Origin: Coriaria nepalensis
Taxonomy: Eukaryota; Streptophyta; Magnoliopsida; Cucurbitales; Coriariaceae
Direction of reading: 5' to 3'
DNA: 64,000 nt
NCBI GenBank assembly: GCA_027186245.1
Contig: CP114483.1
Location: forward strand, 16,760,220-16,824,219
Shown here: one piece after another, positions 24,589 to 38,021 of the stretch
Layout of the letters: the number at the start of each line of letters is the position of its first letter
Numbering within the stretch: the stretch's first letter is position 1
The notes under the pieces: model-generated
What the model was told of the DNA's origin: nothing
Seen by the model: the letters and a program-made list of their open reading frames with translations, nothing else
The model's database searches: none
Made by a program: the position numbers and the translations under genes

Positions 24589-27500
24589 TTGTTTGAAGGG
24601 AAAAAATAGAATTCGTTCGACTTAATTTAGAATCATTTAACGACTAGAAGAGACTCATTGACATGACTTAAAGGCTAAACAAATGCATTGTTGCCTTCAA
24701 TAGATCAACTGCAAGTTATGCACGAAAGTCATATTTAGAGGCCGAATTTCGTTCGAAGTGATTTAGAAAGATTTAATGACTAAAAGAGACGCAATAATAT
24801 GACTTTATGGCTAAAAAAATGCATAGTTGCCTTCAATAGATCAATTGCAAGTTATGCATGAAAGTCGCGTTTTAAATGCAAAAAGAGAATTGGTTCGAAC
24901 TGCCTTCAAACAATTTAATGATTGAAAAGACTGAGTGATATGCTTTTTAATGGTAAAATAATGCATTGTTGTCTTCAATAGATTAACTGCAAGTTATGTA
25001 AGAAAATAATGTTTGAAGGGTGCAAATAGAATTCGTTCGACTTAATTTAGAATGATTTAATGACTCGAAGAGACTCAGTTACATGACTTAAAGGCTAAAC
25101 AAATGCATTGTTGCCTTCAATAGATCAACTGCAAGTTATGCACGAAAGTCATATTTAAAGGCCGAATTTCGTTCGAAGTGATTTAGAAAGATTTAATGAG
25201 TAAAAGAGACGCAATAATATGACTTTGAGGCTAAAAAAATGCATAGTTGCCTTCAATAGATCAATTTCAAGTTATGCATGAAAGTCGCGTTTTAAATGCA
25301 AAAAGAGATATGGTCCGAACTGCTTTCGAACAATTTAATGATTGAAAAGACTGAGTGATATGCTTTTTAATTGTAAAATAATGCATTGTTGTCTTCAATA
25401 GATTAACTGCAAGTTATGTAAGAAAATAATGTTTGAAGGGCGCAAATAGAATTCGTTCGACTTAATTTAGAATCATTTAACGACTAGAAGAGACTCATTG
25501 ACATGACTTTAAGGCTAAACAAATGCATTGTTGACTTGAATAGATCAACTGCAAGTTATGCACGAAAGTCATGTTCAAATGCCGAATTTCGTTCGAAGTG
25601 ATTTAGAATGATTTTCTTACTAAAAGAGACGCAAAAATATGACTTTAAGGATAAAAAAATGTATAGTTGCCTTCAATAGATCAATTGCAAGTTATGCATG
25701 AAAGTCGCGTTTTAAATGCAAAAAGAGAATTGGTTCGAACTGCCTTCAAACAATTTAATGATTGAAAAGACTGAGTGATATGCTTTTTAATGGTAAAATA
25801 ATGCATTGTTGTCTTCAATAGATTAATTGCAGGTTATGTAATAAAATCATGTTTGAAGGGAAAAAATAGAATTCGTTCGACTTAATTTAGAATCATTTAA
25901 CGACTCGAAGAGACTCATTGACATGACTTAAAGGCTAAACAAATGCATTGTTGCCTTCAATAGATCAACTGCAAGTTATGCACGAAAGTCATATTTAGAG
26001 GCCGAATTTCGTTCGAAGTGATTTAGAAAGATTTAATGACTAAAAGAGACGCAATAATATGACTTTATGGCAAAATAAATGCATAGTTGCCTTCAATAGA
26101 TGAATTGCAAGTTATGCATGAAAGTCGCGTTTTAAATGCAAAAAGAGAATTGGTTCGAAGTGCCTTCAAACAATTTAATGATTGAAAAGACTGAGTGATA
26201 TGCTTTTTAATGGTAAAATAATGCATTGTTGTCTTCAATAGATTAATTGCAGGTTATGTAATAAAATCATGTTTGAAGGGAAAAAAAAGAATTCGTTCGA
26301 CTTAATTTAGAATGATTTAACGACTAGAAGAGACTCATTGACTTGAATTTAAGGCTAAACAAATGCATTGTTGACTTGAATAGATCAACTGCAAGTTAGG
26401 CACGAAAGTCATGTTCAAATGCCGAATTTCGTTCGAAGTGATTTAGAAAGATTTAATGACTAAAAGAGACGCAATAATATGACTTTCAGGCTAAAAAAAT
26501 GCATAGTTGCCTTCAATAGATCAATTGCAAGTTATACATGAAAGTCGCGTTTTAAATGCAAAAAGAGAATTGGTTCGAACTGCCTTCAAACAATTTAATG
26601 ATTGAAAAGACTGAGTGACATGCTTTTTAATGGTAAAATAATGCATTGTTGTCTTCAATAGATTAATTGCAGGTTATGTAATAAAATCATGTTTGAAGGG
26701 AAAAAATAGAATTCGTTCGACTTAATTTAGAATCATTTAACGACTAGAAGAGACTCATTGACATGACTTTAAGGCTAAACAAATGCATTGTTGACTTGAA
26801 TAGATCAACTGCAAGTTATGCACCAAAGTCATGTTCAAATGCCGAATTTCGTTCGAAGTGATTTAGAATGATTTTCTTACTAAAAGAGACGCAAAAATAT
26901 GACTTTAAGGATAAAAAAATGTATAGTTGCGTTCAATAGATCAATTGCAAGTTATGCATGAAAGTCGCGTTTTAAATGCAAAAAGAGAATTGGTTCGAAC
27001 TGCCTTCAAACAATTTAATGATTGAAAAGACTGAGTGATATGCTTTTTAATGGTAAAATAATGCATTGTTGTCTTCAATAGATTAACTGCAAGTTATGTA
27101 AGAAAATAATGTTTGAAGGGTGCAAATAGAATTCGTTCGACTTAATTTAGAATGATTTAATGACTCGAAGAGACTCAGTTACATGACATAAAGGCTAAAC
27201 AAATGCATTGTTGCCTTCAATAGATCAACTGCAAGTTATGCACGAAAGTCATGTTCAAATGCCGAGTTTCGTTCGAAGTGATTTAGAATGATTTTCTGAC
27301 TAAAAGGGACGCAAAAATATGACTTTAAGGATAAAAAATGTATAGTTGCCTTCAATAGATCAATTGCAAGTTATGCATGAAAGTCGCGTTTTAAATGCAA
27401 AAAGAGAATTGGTTCGAACTGCCTTCAAACAATTTAATGATTGAAAAGACTGAGTGATATGCTTTTTAATAGTAAAATAATGCATTGTTGTCTTCAATAG

Positions 27501-27947
27501 ATTAACTGCAAGTTATGTAAGAAAATAATGTTTGAAGGGTGCAAATAGAATTCGTTCGACTTAATTTAGAATGATTTAATGACTCGAAGAGACTCAGTTA
27601 CATGACTTAAAGGCTAAACAAATGCATTGTTGACTTGAATAGATCAACTGCAAGTTATGCACGAAAGTCATGTTCAAATGCCGAGTTTCGTTCGAAGTGA
27701 TTTAGAATGATTTTCTGACTAAAAGAGACGCAAAAATATGACTTTAAGGATAAAAAAATGTATAGTTGCCTTCAATAGATCAATTGCAAGTTATGCATGA
27801 AAGTCGCGTTTTAAATGCAAAAAGAGAATTGGTTCGAACTGCCTTCAAACAATTTAATGATTGAAAAGACTGAGTGATATGCTTTTTAATGGTAAAATAA
27901 TGCATTGTTGTCTTCAATAGATTAACTGCAAGTTATGTAAGAAAATA
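24589..27947 (+). repeat. Eight units with locally repeated marks
   Basis: The unit at 24589 resembles the one at 25849 (A with CATTGACATGACTTAAAG, TATTTAGAGGCC, GACTTTATGGC). The unit at 25429 matches the one at 26689 (both with ATTTTCTTACTAAAAG, near 25611 and 26871). Both pairs are 1,260 bp apart, but the unit between them differs (A2-B2 at 25009, GTTAGGCACG type at 26269), so a 1.26-kb duplication was probably followed by replacement of one unit. The units at 27109 and 27528 both carry GCCGAGTTTCG, a one-unit duplication. The unit at 27109 is 419 bp (ATAAAAAATG). Confidence 0.85.
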
Positions 27948-29206
27948 ATGCTTGAAGGGCGCAAATAGAATTCGTTCGACTTAATTTAGAATGATTTAAT
28001 GACACGAAGAGACTCAGTTACATGACTTAAAGGCTAAACAAATGCATAGTTGCCTTCAATAGATCAACTGCAAGTTATGCACGAAAGTCATATTTAAAGG
28101 CCGAATTTCGTTCGAAGTGATTTAGAAAGATTTAATGACTAAAAGAGACGCAATAATATGACTTTGAGGCTAAAAAAATGCATAGTTGCCTTCAATATAT
28201 CAATTGCAAGTTATGCATGAAAGTCGCGTTTTAAATGCAAAAAGAGATATGGTCCGAACTGCCTTCGAATAATTTAATGATTGAAAAGACTGAGTGATAT
28301 GCTTTTTAATGGTAAAATAATGCATTGTTGTCTTCAATAGATTAACTGCAAGTTATGTAAGAAAATAATGTTTGAAGGGCGCAAATAGAATTCGTTCGAC
28401 TTAATTTAGAATGATTTAATGACTCGAAGAGACTCAGTTACATGACATAAAGGCTAAACAAATGCATTGTTGCCTTCAATAGATCAACTGCAAGTTATGC
28501 ACGAAAGTCATATTTAAAGGCCGAATTTCGTTCGAAGTGATTTAGAAAGATTTAATGACTAAAAGAGACGCAATAATATGACTTTGAGGCTAAAAAAATG
28601 CATAGTTGCCTTCAATAGATCAATTGCAAGTTATGCATGAAAGTCGCGTTTTAAATGCAAAAAGAGATATGGTCCGAAGTGCCTTCAAACAATTTAATGA
28701 TTGAAAAGACTGAGTGACATGCTTTTTAATGGTAAAATAATGCATTGTTGTCTTCAATAGATTAATTGCAGGTTATGTAATAAAATCATGTTTGAAGGGA
28801 AAAAATAGAATTCGTTTGACTTAATTTAGAATCATTTAACGACTAGAAGAGACTCATTGACATGACTTTAAGGCTAAACAATTGCATTGTTGACTTGAAT
28901 AGATCAACTGCAAGTTATGCACGAAAGTCTTGTTCAAATGCCGAATTTCGTTCGAAGTGATTTTGAATGATTTTCTGACTAAAAGAGATGCAAAAATATG
29001 ACTTTAAGGCTAAAAAAATGTATAGTTGCCTTCAATAGATCAATTGCAATTTATGCATGAAAGTCGCGTTTTAAATGCAAAAAGAGAATTGGTTCGAACT
29101 GCCTTCAAACAATTTAATGATTGAAAAGACTGAGTGATATGCTTTTAATGGTAAAATAATGCATTGTTGTCTTCAATAGATTAATTGCAAGTTATGTAAG
29201 AAAATA
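27948..29206 (+). repeat. Long-range copy of 13582-14841
   Basis: The units at 27948, 28368 and 28788 match those at 13582, 14002 and 14422 at an offset of 14,366 bp. Shared marks include GAATAATTTAATG, CATGACATAAAGG, AACAATTGCATTG, AAAGTCTTGTTC, GTGATTTTGAATG and CAATTTATGC. One T is missing here from GCTTTTTAATGG (near 29140), making the third unit 419 bp. Similarity seems to fade in the following unit. This is the longest-distance duplication I could see in the window. Confidence 0.85.
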
Positions 29207-30045
29207 ATGTTTGAAGGGCGCAAATAGAATTCGTTCGACTTAATTTAGAATGATTTAACGACTAGAAGAGACTCATTGACATGACTTTAAGGCTAAACAA
29301 ATGCATTGTTGACTTGAATAGATCAACTGCAAGTTATGCACGAAAGTCATGTTCAAATGCCGAATTTCGTTCGAAGTGATTTAGAATGATTTTCTGACTA
29401 AAAGAGATGCAAAAATATGACTTAGGGCTAAAAAAATGTATAGTTGCCTTCAGTAGATCAATTGCAATTTATGCATGAAAGTCGCGTTTTAAATGCAAAA
29501 AGAGAATTGGTTCGAACTGCCTTCAAACAATTTAATGATTGAAAAGACTGAGTGATATGCTTTTTAATGGTAAAATAATGCATTGTTGTCTTCAATAGAT
29601 TAATTGCAAGTTATGTAAGAAAATAATGTTTGAAGGGCGCAAATAGAATTCGTTCGACTTAATTTAGAATGATTTAACGACTAGAAGAGACTCATTGACA
29701 TGACTTTAAGGCTAAACAAATGCATTGTTGACTTGAATAGATCAACTGCAAGTTATGCACGAAAGTCATGTTCAAATGGCGAATTTCGTTCGAAGTGATT
29801 TAGAAAGATTTAATGACTAAAAGAGACGCAATAATATGACTTTGAGGCTAAAAAAATGCATAGTTGCCTTCAATAGATCAATTGCAGGTTATGCATGAAA
29901 GTCGCGTTTTAAATGCAAAAAGAGATATGGTCCGAAGTGCCTTCAAACAATTTAATGATTGAAAAGACTGAGTGACATGCTTTTTAATGGTAAAATAATG
30001 CATTGTTGTCTTCAATAGATTAATTGCAAGTTATTTAATAAAATC
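28788..30045 (+). repeat. 1.26-kb block, duplicated at 33826-35084
   Basis: Three units (28788, 29207, 29626) recur at 33826, 34246 and 34665. Shared marks are AACAATTGCATTG, AAAGTCTTGTTC, GACTTAGGGCTAAAA (a 1-bp shorter form), CTTCAGTAGATC, CAAATGGCGAATTTCG and TTGCAGGTTATGCATG. The offset is 5,038-5,039 bp, about 12 units. Overlaps the 14.4-kb long-range copy in its first unit. Confidence 0.88.
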
Positions 30046-32565
30046 ATGTTTGAAGGGAAAAAATAGAATTCGTTCGACTTAATTTTGAATGATTTAACGA
30101 CTAGAAGAGACTCAGTTACATGACTTAAAGGCTAAACAAATGCATTGTTGCCTTCAATAGATCAACTGCAAGTTATGCACGAAAGTCATATTTAAAGGCC
30201 GAATTTCGTTCGAAGTGATTTAGAAAGATTTAATGACCAAAAGAGACGCAATAATATGACTTTGAGGCTAAAAAAATGCATAGTTGCCATCAATAGATCA
30301 ATTGCAAGTTATGCATGAAAGTCGCGTTTTAAATGCAAAAAGAGAATTGGTTCGAAGTGCCTTCAAACAATTTAATGATTGAAAAGACTGAGTGATATGC
30401 TTTTTAATGGTAAAATAATGCATTGTTGTCTTCAATAGATTAATTGCAGGTTATGTAATAAAATCATGTTTGAAGGGAAAAAATAGAATTCGTTCGACTA
30501 AATTTTGAATGATTTAATGACTCGAAGAGACTCATTGACATGACTTAAAGGCTAAACAAATGCATTGTTGCCTTCAATAGACCAACTGCAAGTTATGCAC
30601 GAAAGTCATATTTAGAGGCCGAATTTCGTTCGAAGTGATTTAGAATGATTTTCTGACTAAAAGAGACGCAAAAATATGACTTTAAGGCTAAAAAAATGCA
30701 TAGTTGCCTTCAATAGATCAATTGCAAGTTATGCATGAAAGTCGCGTTTTAAATGCAAAAAGAGATATGGTCCGAAGTGCCTTCAAACAATTTAATGATT
30801 GAAAAGACCGAGTGACATGCTTTTTAATGGTAAAATAATGCATTGTTGGCTTCAATAGATTAACTGCAAGTTATGTAAGAAAATAATGTTTGAAGGGCGC
30901 AAATAGAATTCGTTCGACTTAATTTAGAATGATTTAATGACACGAAGAGACTCAGTTACATGACTTAAAGGCTAAACAAATGCATAGTTGCCTTGAATAG
31001 ATCAACTGCAAGTTATGCACGAAAGTCATATTTAAAGGCCGAATTTCGTTCGAAGTGATTTAGAAAGATTTAATGACTAAAAGAGACGCAATAATATGAC
31101 TTTGAGGCTAAAAAAATGCATAGTTGCCTTCAATAGATCAATTGCAAGTTATGCATGAAAGTCGCGTCTTAAATGCAAAAAGAGATATGGTCCGAAGTGC
31201 CTTCAAACAATTTAATGATTGAAAAGACTGAGTGACATGCTTTTTAATGGTAAAATAATGCATTGTTGTCTTCAATAGATTAACTGCAAGTTATGTAAGA
31301 AAATAATGTTTGAAGGGCGCAAATAGAATTCGTTCGACTTAATTTAGAATGATTTAATGACTCGAAGAGACTCAGTTACATGACTTAAAGGCTAAACAAA
31401 TGCATTGTTGCCTTCAATAGATCCACTGCAAGTTATGCACGAAAGTCATATTTAAAGGCCGAATTTCGTTCGAAGTGATTTAGAAAGATTTAATGAGTAA
31501 AAGAGACGCAATAATATGACTTTGAGGCTAAAAAAATGCATAGTTGCCTTCAATAGATCAATTGCAAGTTATGCATGAAAGTCGCGTTTTAAATGCAAAA
31601 AGAGATATGGTCCGAACTGCCTTCGAATAATTTAATGATTGAAAAGACTGAGTGATATGCTTTTTAATGGTAAAATAATGCATTGTTGTCTTCAATAGAT
31701 TAACTGCAAGTTATGTAAGAAAATAATGTTTGAAGGGCGCAAATAGAATTCGTTCGACTTAATTTAGAATGATTTAATGACTCGAAGAGACTCAGTTACA
31801 TGACTTAAAGGCTCAACAAATGCATTGTTGCCTTCAATAGATCAACTGCAAGTTATGCACGAAAGTCATATTTAAAGGCCGAATTTCGTTCGAAGTGATT
31901 TAGAAAGATTTAATGACTAAAAGAGGCGCAATAATATGACTTTGAGGCTAAAAAAATGCATAGTTGCCTTCAATAGATCAATTGCAAGTTATGCATGAAA
32001 GTCGCGTTTTAAATGCAAAAAGAGATATGGTCCGAACTGCCTTCGAACAATTTAATGACTGAAAAGACTGAGTGACATGCTTTTTAATGGTAAAATAATG
32101 CATTGTTGTCTTGAATAGATTAATTGCAAGTTATGTAAAAAAATAATGTTTGAAGGGCGAAAATAGAATTCGTTCGACTTAATTTAGAATGATTTAACGA
32201 CTAGAAGAGACTCATTGACATGACTTTAAGGCTAAACAAATGCATTGTTGACTTGAATAGATCAACTGCAAGTTAGGCACGAAAGTCATGTTCAAATGCC
32301 GAATTTCGTTCGAAGTGATTTAGAAAGATTTAATGACTAAAAGAGACGCAATAATATGACTTTGAGGCTAAAAAAATGCATAGTTGCCTTCAATAGATCA
32401 ATTGCAAGTTATGCATGAAAGTCGCGTTTTAAATGCAAAAAGAGATATGGTCCGAAGTGCCTTCAAACAATTTAATGATTGAAAAGACTGAGTGACATGC
32501 TTTTTAATTGTAAGATAATGCATTGTTGTCTTCAATAGATTAATTGCAAGTTATGTAATAAAATC
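30046..32565 (+). repeat. Six regular 420-bp units
   Basis: Units begin at 30046, 30466, 30886, 31306, 31726 and 32146, all exactly 420 bp. Most are A2-B2 type; the unit at 32146 is the CGAAAATAG / GTTAGGCACG type. Marks seen locally include GACACGAAGAG (near 30939, also near 28002) and GAATAATTTAATG (near 31625). No structural change and no gene. Confidence 0.86.
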
Positions 32566-35504
32566 ATGTTTGAAGGGAAAAAATAGAATTCGTTCGACTT
32601 AATTTTGAATGATTTAATGACTCGAAGAGACTCAGTTACATGACTTAAAGGCTAAACAAATGCATTGTTGCCTTCAATAGATCAACTGCAAGTTATGCAC
32701 GAAAGTCATGTTCAAATGCCGAATTTCGTTCGAAGTGATTTAGAATGATTTTCTGCATAAAAGAGACGCAAAAATATGACTTTAAGGATAAAAAAATGTA
32801 TAGTTGCCTTCAATAGATCAATTGCAAGTTATGCATGAAAGTCACATTTTAAATGCAAAAAGAGATATGGTTCGAAGTGCCTTCAAACAATTTAATGATT
32901 GAAAAGACTGAGTGACATGCTTTTTAATGGTAAAATAATGCAGTGTTGTCTTCAATAGATTAATTGCAGGTTATGTAATAAAATCATGTTTGAAGGGAAT
33001 AAATAGAATTCGTTCGACATAATTTAGAATCATTTAACGACTAGAAGAGACTCATTGACATGACTTTAAGGCTAAACAAATGCATTGTTGACTTGAATAG
33101 ATCAACTGCAAGTTATGCACGAAAGTCATGTTCAAATGGCGAATTTCGTTCGAAGTGATTTAGAAAGATTTAATGACTAAAAGAGACGCAATAATATGAC
33201 TTTGAGGCTAAAAAAATGCATAGTTGCCTTCAATAGATCAATTGCAGGTTATGCATGAAAGTCGCGTTTTAAATGCAAAAAGAGATATGGTCCGAAGTGC
33301 CTTCAAACAATTTAATGATTGAAAAGACTGAGTGACATGCTTTTTAATGGTAAAATAATGCATTGTTGTCTTCAATAGATTAATTGCAAGTTATTTAATA
33401 AAATCATGTTTGAAGGGAAAAAATAGAATTCGTTCGACTTAATTTTGAATGATTTAATGACTCGAAGAGACTCAGTTACATGACTTAAAGGCTAAACAAA
33501 TGCATTGTTGCCTTGAATAGATCAACTGCAAGTTATGCACGAAAGTCATGTTCAAATGCCGAATTTCGTTCGAAGTGATTTAGAATGATTTTCTGCATAA
33601 AAGAGACGCAAAAATATGACTTTAAGGATAAAAAAATGTATAGTTGCCTTCAATAGATCAATTGCAAGTTATGCATGAAAGTCACATTTTAAATGCAAAA
33701 AGAGATATGGTTCGAAGTGCCTTCAAACAATTTAATGATTGAAAAGACTGAGTGACATGCTTTTTAATGGTAAAATAATGCAGTGTTGTCTTCAATAGAT
33801 TAATTGCAGGTTATGTAATAAAATCATGTTTGAAGGGAAAAAATAGAATTCGTTCGACTTAATTTAGAATCATTTAACGACTAGAAGAGACTCATTGACA
33901 TGACTTTAAGGCTAAACAATTGCATTGTTGACTTGAATAGATCAACTCCAAGTTATGCACGAAAGTCTTGTTCAAATGCCGAATTTCGTTCGAAGTGATT
34001 TTGAATGATTTTCTGACTAAAAGAGATGCAAAAATATGACTTTAAGGCTAAAAAAATGTATAGTTGCCTTCAATAGATCAATTGCAATTTATGCATGAAA
34101 GTCGCGTTTTAAATGCAAAAAGAGAATTGGTTCGAACTGCCTTCAAACAATTTAATGATTGAAAAGACTGAGTGATATGCTTTTTAATGGTAAAATAATG
34201 CATTGTTGTCTTCAATAGATTAATTGCAAGTTATGTAAGAAAATAATGTTTGAAGGGCGCAAATAGAATTCATTCGACTTAATTTAGAATGATTTAACGA
34301 CTAGAAGAGACTCATTGACATGACTTTAAGGCTAAACAAATGCATTGTTGACTTGAATAGATCAACTGCAAGTTATGCACGAAAGTCATGTTCAAATGCC
34401 GAATTTCGTTCGAAGTGATTTAGAATGATTTTCTGACTAAAAGAGATGCAAAAATATGACTTAGGGCTAAAAAAATGTATAGTTGCCTTCAGTAGATCAA
34501 TTGCAATTTATGCATGAAAGTCGCGTTTTAAATGCAAAAAGAGAATTGGTTCGAACTGCCTTCAAACAATTTAATGATTGAAAAGACTGAGTGATATGCT
34601 TTTTAATGGTAAAATAATGCATTGTTGTCTTCAATAGATTAATTGCAAGTTATGTAAGAAAATAATGTTTGAAGGGCGCAAATAGAATTCGTTCGACTTA
34701 ATTTAGAATGATTTAACGACTAGAAGAGACTCATTGACATGACTTTAAGGCTAAACAAATGCATTGTTGACTTGAATAGATCAACTGCAAGTTATGCACG
34801 AAAGTCATGTTCAAATGGCGAATTTCGTTCGAAGTGATTTAGAAAGATTTAATGACTAAAAGAGACGCAATAATATGACTTTGAGGCTAAAAAAATGCGT
34901 AGTTGCCTTCAATAGATCAATTGCAGGTTATGCATGAAAGTCGCGTTTTAAATGCAAAAAGAGATATGGTCCGAAGTGCCTTCAAACAATTTAATGATTG
35001 AAAAGACTGAGTGACATGCTTTTTAATGGTAAAATAATGCATTGTTGTCTTCAATAGATTAATTGCAAGTTATTTAATAAAATCATGTTTGAAGGGAAAA
35101 AATAGAATTCGTTCGACTTAATTTTGAATGATTTAATGACTCGAAGAGACTCAGTTACATGACTTAAAGGCTAAACAAATGCATTGTTGCCTTCAATAGA
35201 TCAACTGCAAGTTATGCACGAAAGTCATGTTCAAATGCCGAATTTCGTTCGAAGTGATTTAGAATGATTTTCTGCATAAAAGAGACGCAAAAATATGACT
35301 TTAAGGATAAAAAAATGTATAGTTGCCTTCAATAGATCAATTGCAAGTTATGCATGAAAGTCACATTTTAAATGCAAAAAGAGATATGGTTCGAAGTGCC
35401 TTCAAACAATTTAATGATTGAAAAGACTGAGTGACATGCTTTTTAATGGTAAAATAATGCAGTGTTGTCTTCAATAGATTAATTGCAGGTTATGTAATAA
35501 AATC
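32566..35504 (+). repeat. Interleaved duplicated units marked CTGCATAAAAG and CAAATGGCG
   Basis: The unit carrying TTTTCTGCATAAAAGAG, GTCACATTTTAAATGC and ATGCAGTGTTG occurs at 32566, 33406 and 35085. The unit carrying CAAATGGCG and TTGCAGGTTATGCATG occurs at 32986 and 34665 (and earlier at 29626). The pair 32986-33825 thus recurs at 34665-35504, and the three-unit block 33826-35084 copies 28788-30045. At least two overlapping duplications are needed to explain the order. Confidence 0.86.
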
Positions 35505-38021
35505 ATGTTTGAAGGGAAAAAATAGAATTCGTTCGACTTAATTTAGAATCATTTAACGACTGGAAGAGACTCATTGACATGACTTTAAGGCTATACAAAT
35601 GCATTGTTGACTTGAATAGATCAACTGCAAGTTATGCACGAAAGTCATGTTCAAATGCCGAATTTCGTTCGAAGTGATTTAGAATGATTTTCTGACTAAA
35701 AGAGACGCAAAAATATGACTTTAAGGATAAAAAAATGTATAGTTGCCTTCAATAGATCAATTGCAAGTTATGCATGAAAGTCGCGTTTAAAATGCAAAAA
35801 AAGAATTGGTTCGAAGTGCCTTCAAACAATTTAATGATTGAAAAGACTGAGTGATATGCTTTTTAATGGTAAAATAATGCATTGTTGTCTTCAATAGATT
35901 AATTGCAGGTTATGTAATAAAATCACGTTTGAAGGGAAAAAATAGAATTCGTTCGACTTAATTTAGAATCAATTAACGACTAGAAGAGAATCATTGACAT
36001 GACTTTAAGGCTAAACAAATGCATTGTTGACTTGAATAGATCAACTGCAAGTTATGCACGAAAGTCATGTTCAAATGCCGAATTTCGTTCGAAGTGATTT
36101 AGAATGATTTTCTGACTAAAAGAGACGCAAAAATATGACTTTAACGCTAAAAAAATGTATAGTTGCCTTCAATAGATCAATTGCAAGTTATGCATGAAAG
36201 TCGCGTTTTAAATGCAAAAAGAGAATTGGTTCGAACTGCCTTCAAACAATTTAATGATTGAAAAGACTGAGTGATATGCTTTTTAATGGTAAAATGCATT
36301 GTTATCTTCAATAGATTAACTGCAAGTTATGTAAGAAAATAATGTTTGAAGGGAAAAAATAGAATTCGTTCGACTTAATTTAGAATGATTTAATGACTCG
36401 AAGAGACTCAGTTACATGACTATAAGGCTAAACAAATGCATTGTTGCCTTCAATAGATCAACTGCAAGTTATGCACGAAAGTCATATTTAAAGGCCGAAT
36501 TTCGTTCGAAGTGATTTAGAAAGATTTAATGACTAAAAAAGACGCAATAATATGACTTTGAGGGTAAAAAAATGCATAGTTGCCTTCAATAGATCAATTG
36601 CAAGTTATGCATGAAAGTCGCGTTTTAAATGCAAAAAGAGATGTGGTCCGAAGTGCCTTCAAACAATTTAATGATTGAAAAGACTGAGTGACATGCTTTT
36701 TAATGGTAAAATAATGCATTGTTGTCTTCAATAGATTAATTGCAAGTTATTTAATAAAATCATGTTTGAAGGGAAAAAATAGAATTCGTTCGACTTAATT
36801 TTGAATGATTTAATGACTCGAAGAGACTCAGTTACATGACTTAAAGGCTAAACAAATGCATTGTTGCCTTCAATAGATCAACTGCAAGTTATGCACGAAA
36901 GTCATGTTCAAATGCCGAATTTCGTTCGAAGTGATTTAGAATGATTTTCTGACTAAAAGAGACGCAAAAATATGACTTTAAGGATAAAAAAATGTATAGT
37001 TGCCTTCAATAGATCAATTGCAAGTTATGCATGAAAGTCGCGTTTGAAATGCAAAAAGAGAACTGGTTCGGAGTGCCTTCAAACAATTTAATGATTGAAA
37101 AGACTGAGTGATATGCTTTTTAATGGTAAAATAATGCATTGTTGTCTTCAATAGATTAGTTGCAGGTTATGTAATAAAATCACGTTTGAAGGGAAAAAAT
37201 AGAATTCGTTCGACTTAATTTAGAATCAATTAACGACTAGAAGAGACTCATTGACATGACTTTAAGGCTAAACAAATGCATTGTTGACTTGAATATATCA
37301 ACTGCAAGTTATGCACGAAAGTCATGTTCAAATGCCGAATTTCGTTCGAAGTGATTTAAAATGATTTTCTGACTAAAAGAGACGCAAAAATATGACTTTA
37401 ACGCTAAAAAAATGTATAGTTGCCTTCAATAGATCAATTGCAAGTTATGCATGAAAGTCGCGTTTTAAATGCAAAAAGAGAATTGGTTCGAACTGCCTTC
37501 AAACAATTTAATGATTGAAAAGACTGAGTGATATGCTTTTTAATGGTAAAATAATGCATTGTTGTCTTCAATAGATTAACTGCAAGTTATGTAAGAAAAT
37601 AATGTTTGAAGGGCGCAAATAGAATTCGTTCGACTTAATTTAGAATGATTTAATGACTCGAAGAGACTCAGTTACATGACTTTAAGGCTAAACAAATGCA
37701 TTGTTGCCTTCAATAGATCAACTGCAAGTTATGCACGAAAGTCATATTTATTGGCCGAATTTCGTTCGAAGTGATTTAGAAAGATTTAATGACTAAAAGA
37801 GACGCAATAATATGACTTTGAGGCTAAAAAAATGCATAGTTGCCTTCAATAGATCAATTGCAAGTTATGCATGAAAGTCTTGTTTTAAATGCAAAAAGAG
37901 AATTGGTTCGAACTGCCTTCAAACAACTTAATGATTGAAAAGACTGAGTGATATGCTTTTTAATGGTAAAATAATGCATTGTTGTCTTCAATAGATTAAT
38001 TGCAAGTTATTTAATAAAATC
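35505..38021 (+). repeat. Six units, partly copied 9 units downstream
   Basis: The unit at 35925 is 417 bp through loss of 3 bp (GGTAAAATGCATTG). Units with GAATCAATTAACG appear first at 35925 and 37182. The stretch from the B monomer of the unit at 36762 through the unit at 37182 (GTTTGAAATGC, GAACTGGTTCGGAG, GAATATATCAAC, GATTTAAAATG, CTTTAACGCTAAAA) recurs from the unit at 40542, an offset of 3,780 bp (9 x 420). These units are forerunners of the super-repeat that expands after 43.4 kb. Confidence 0.84.
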
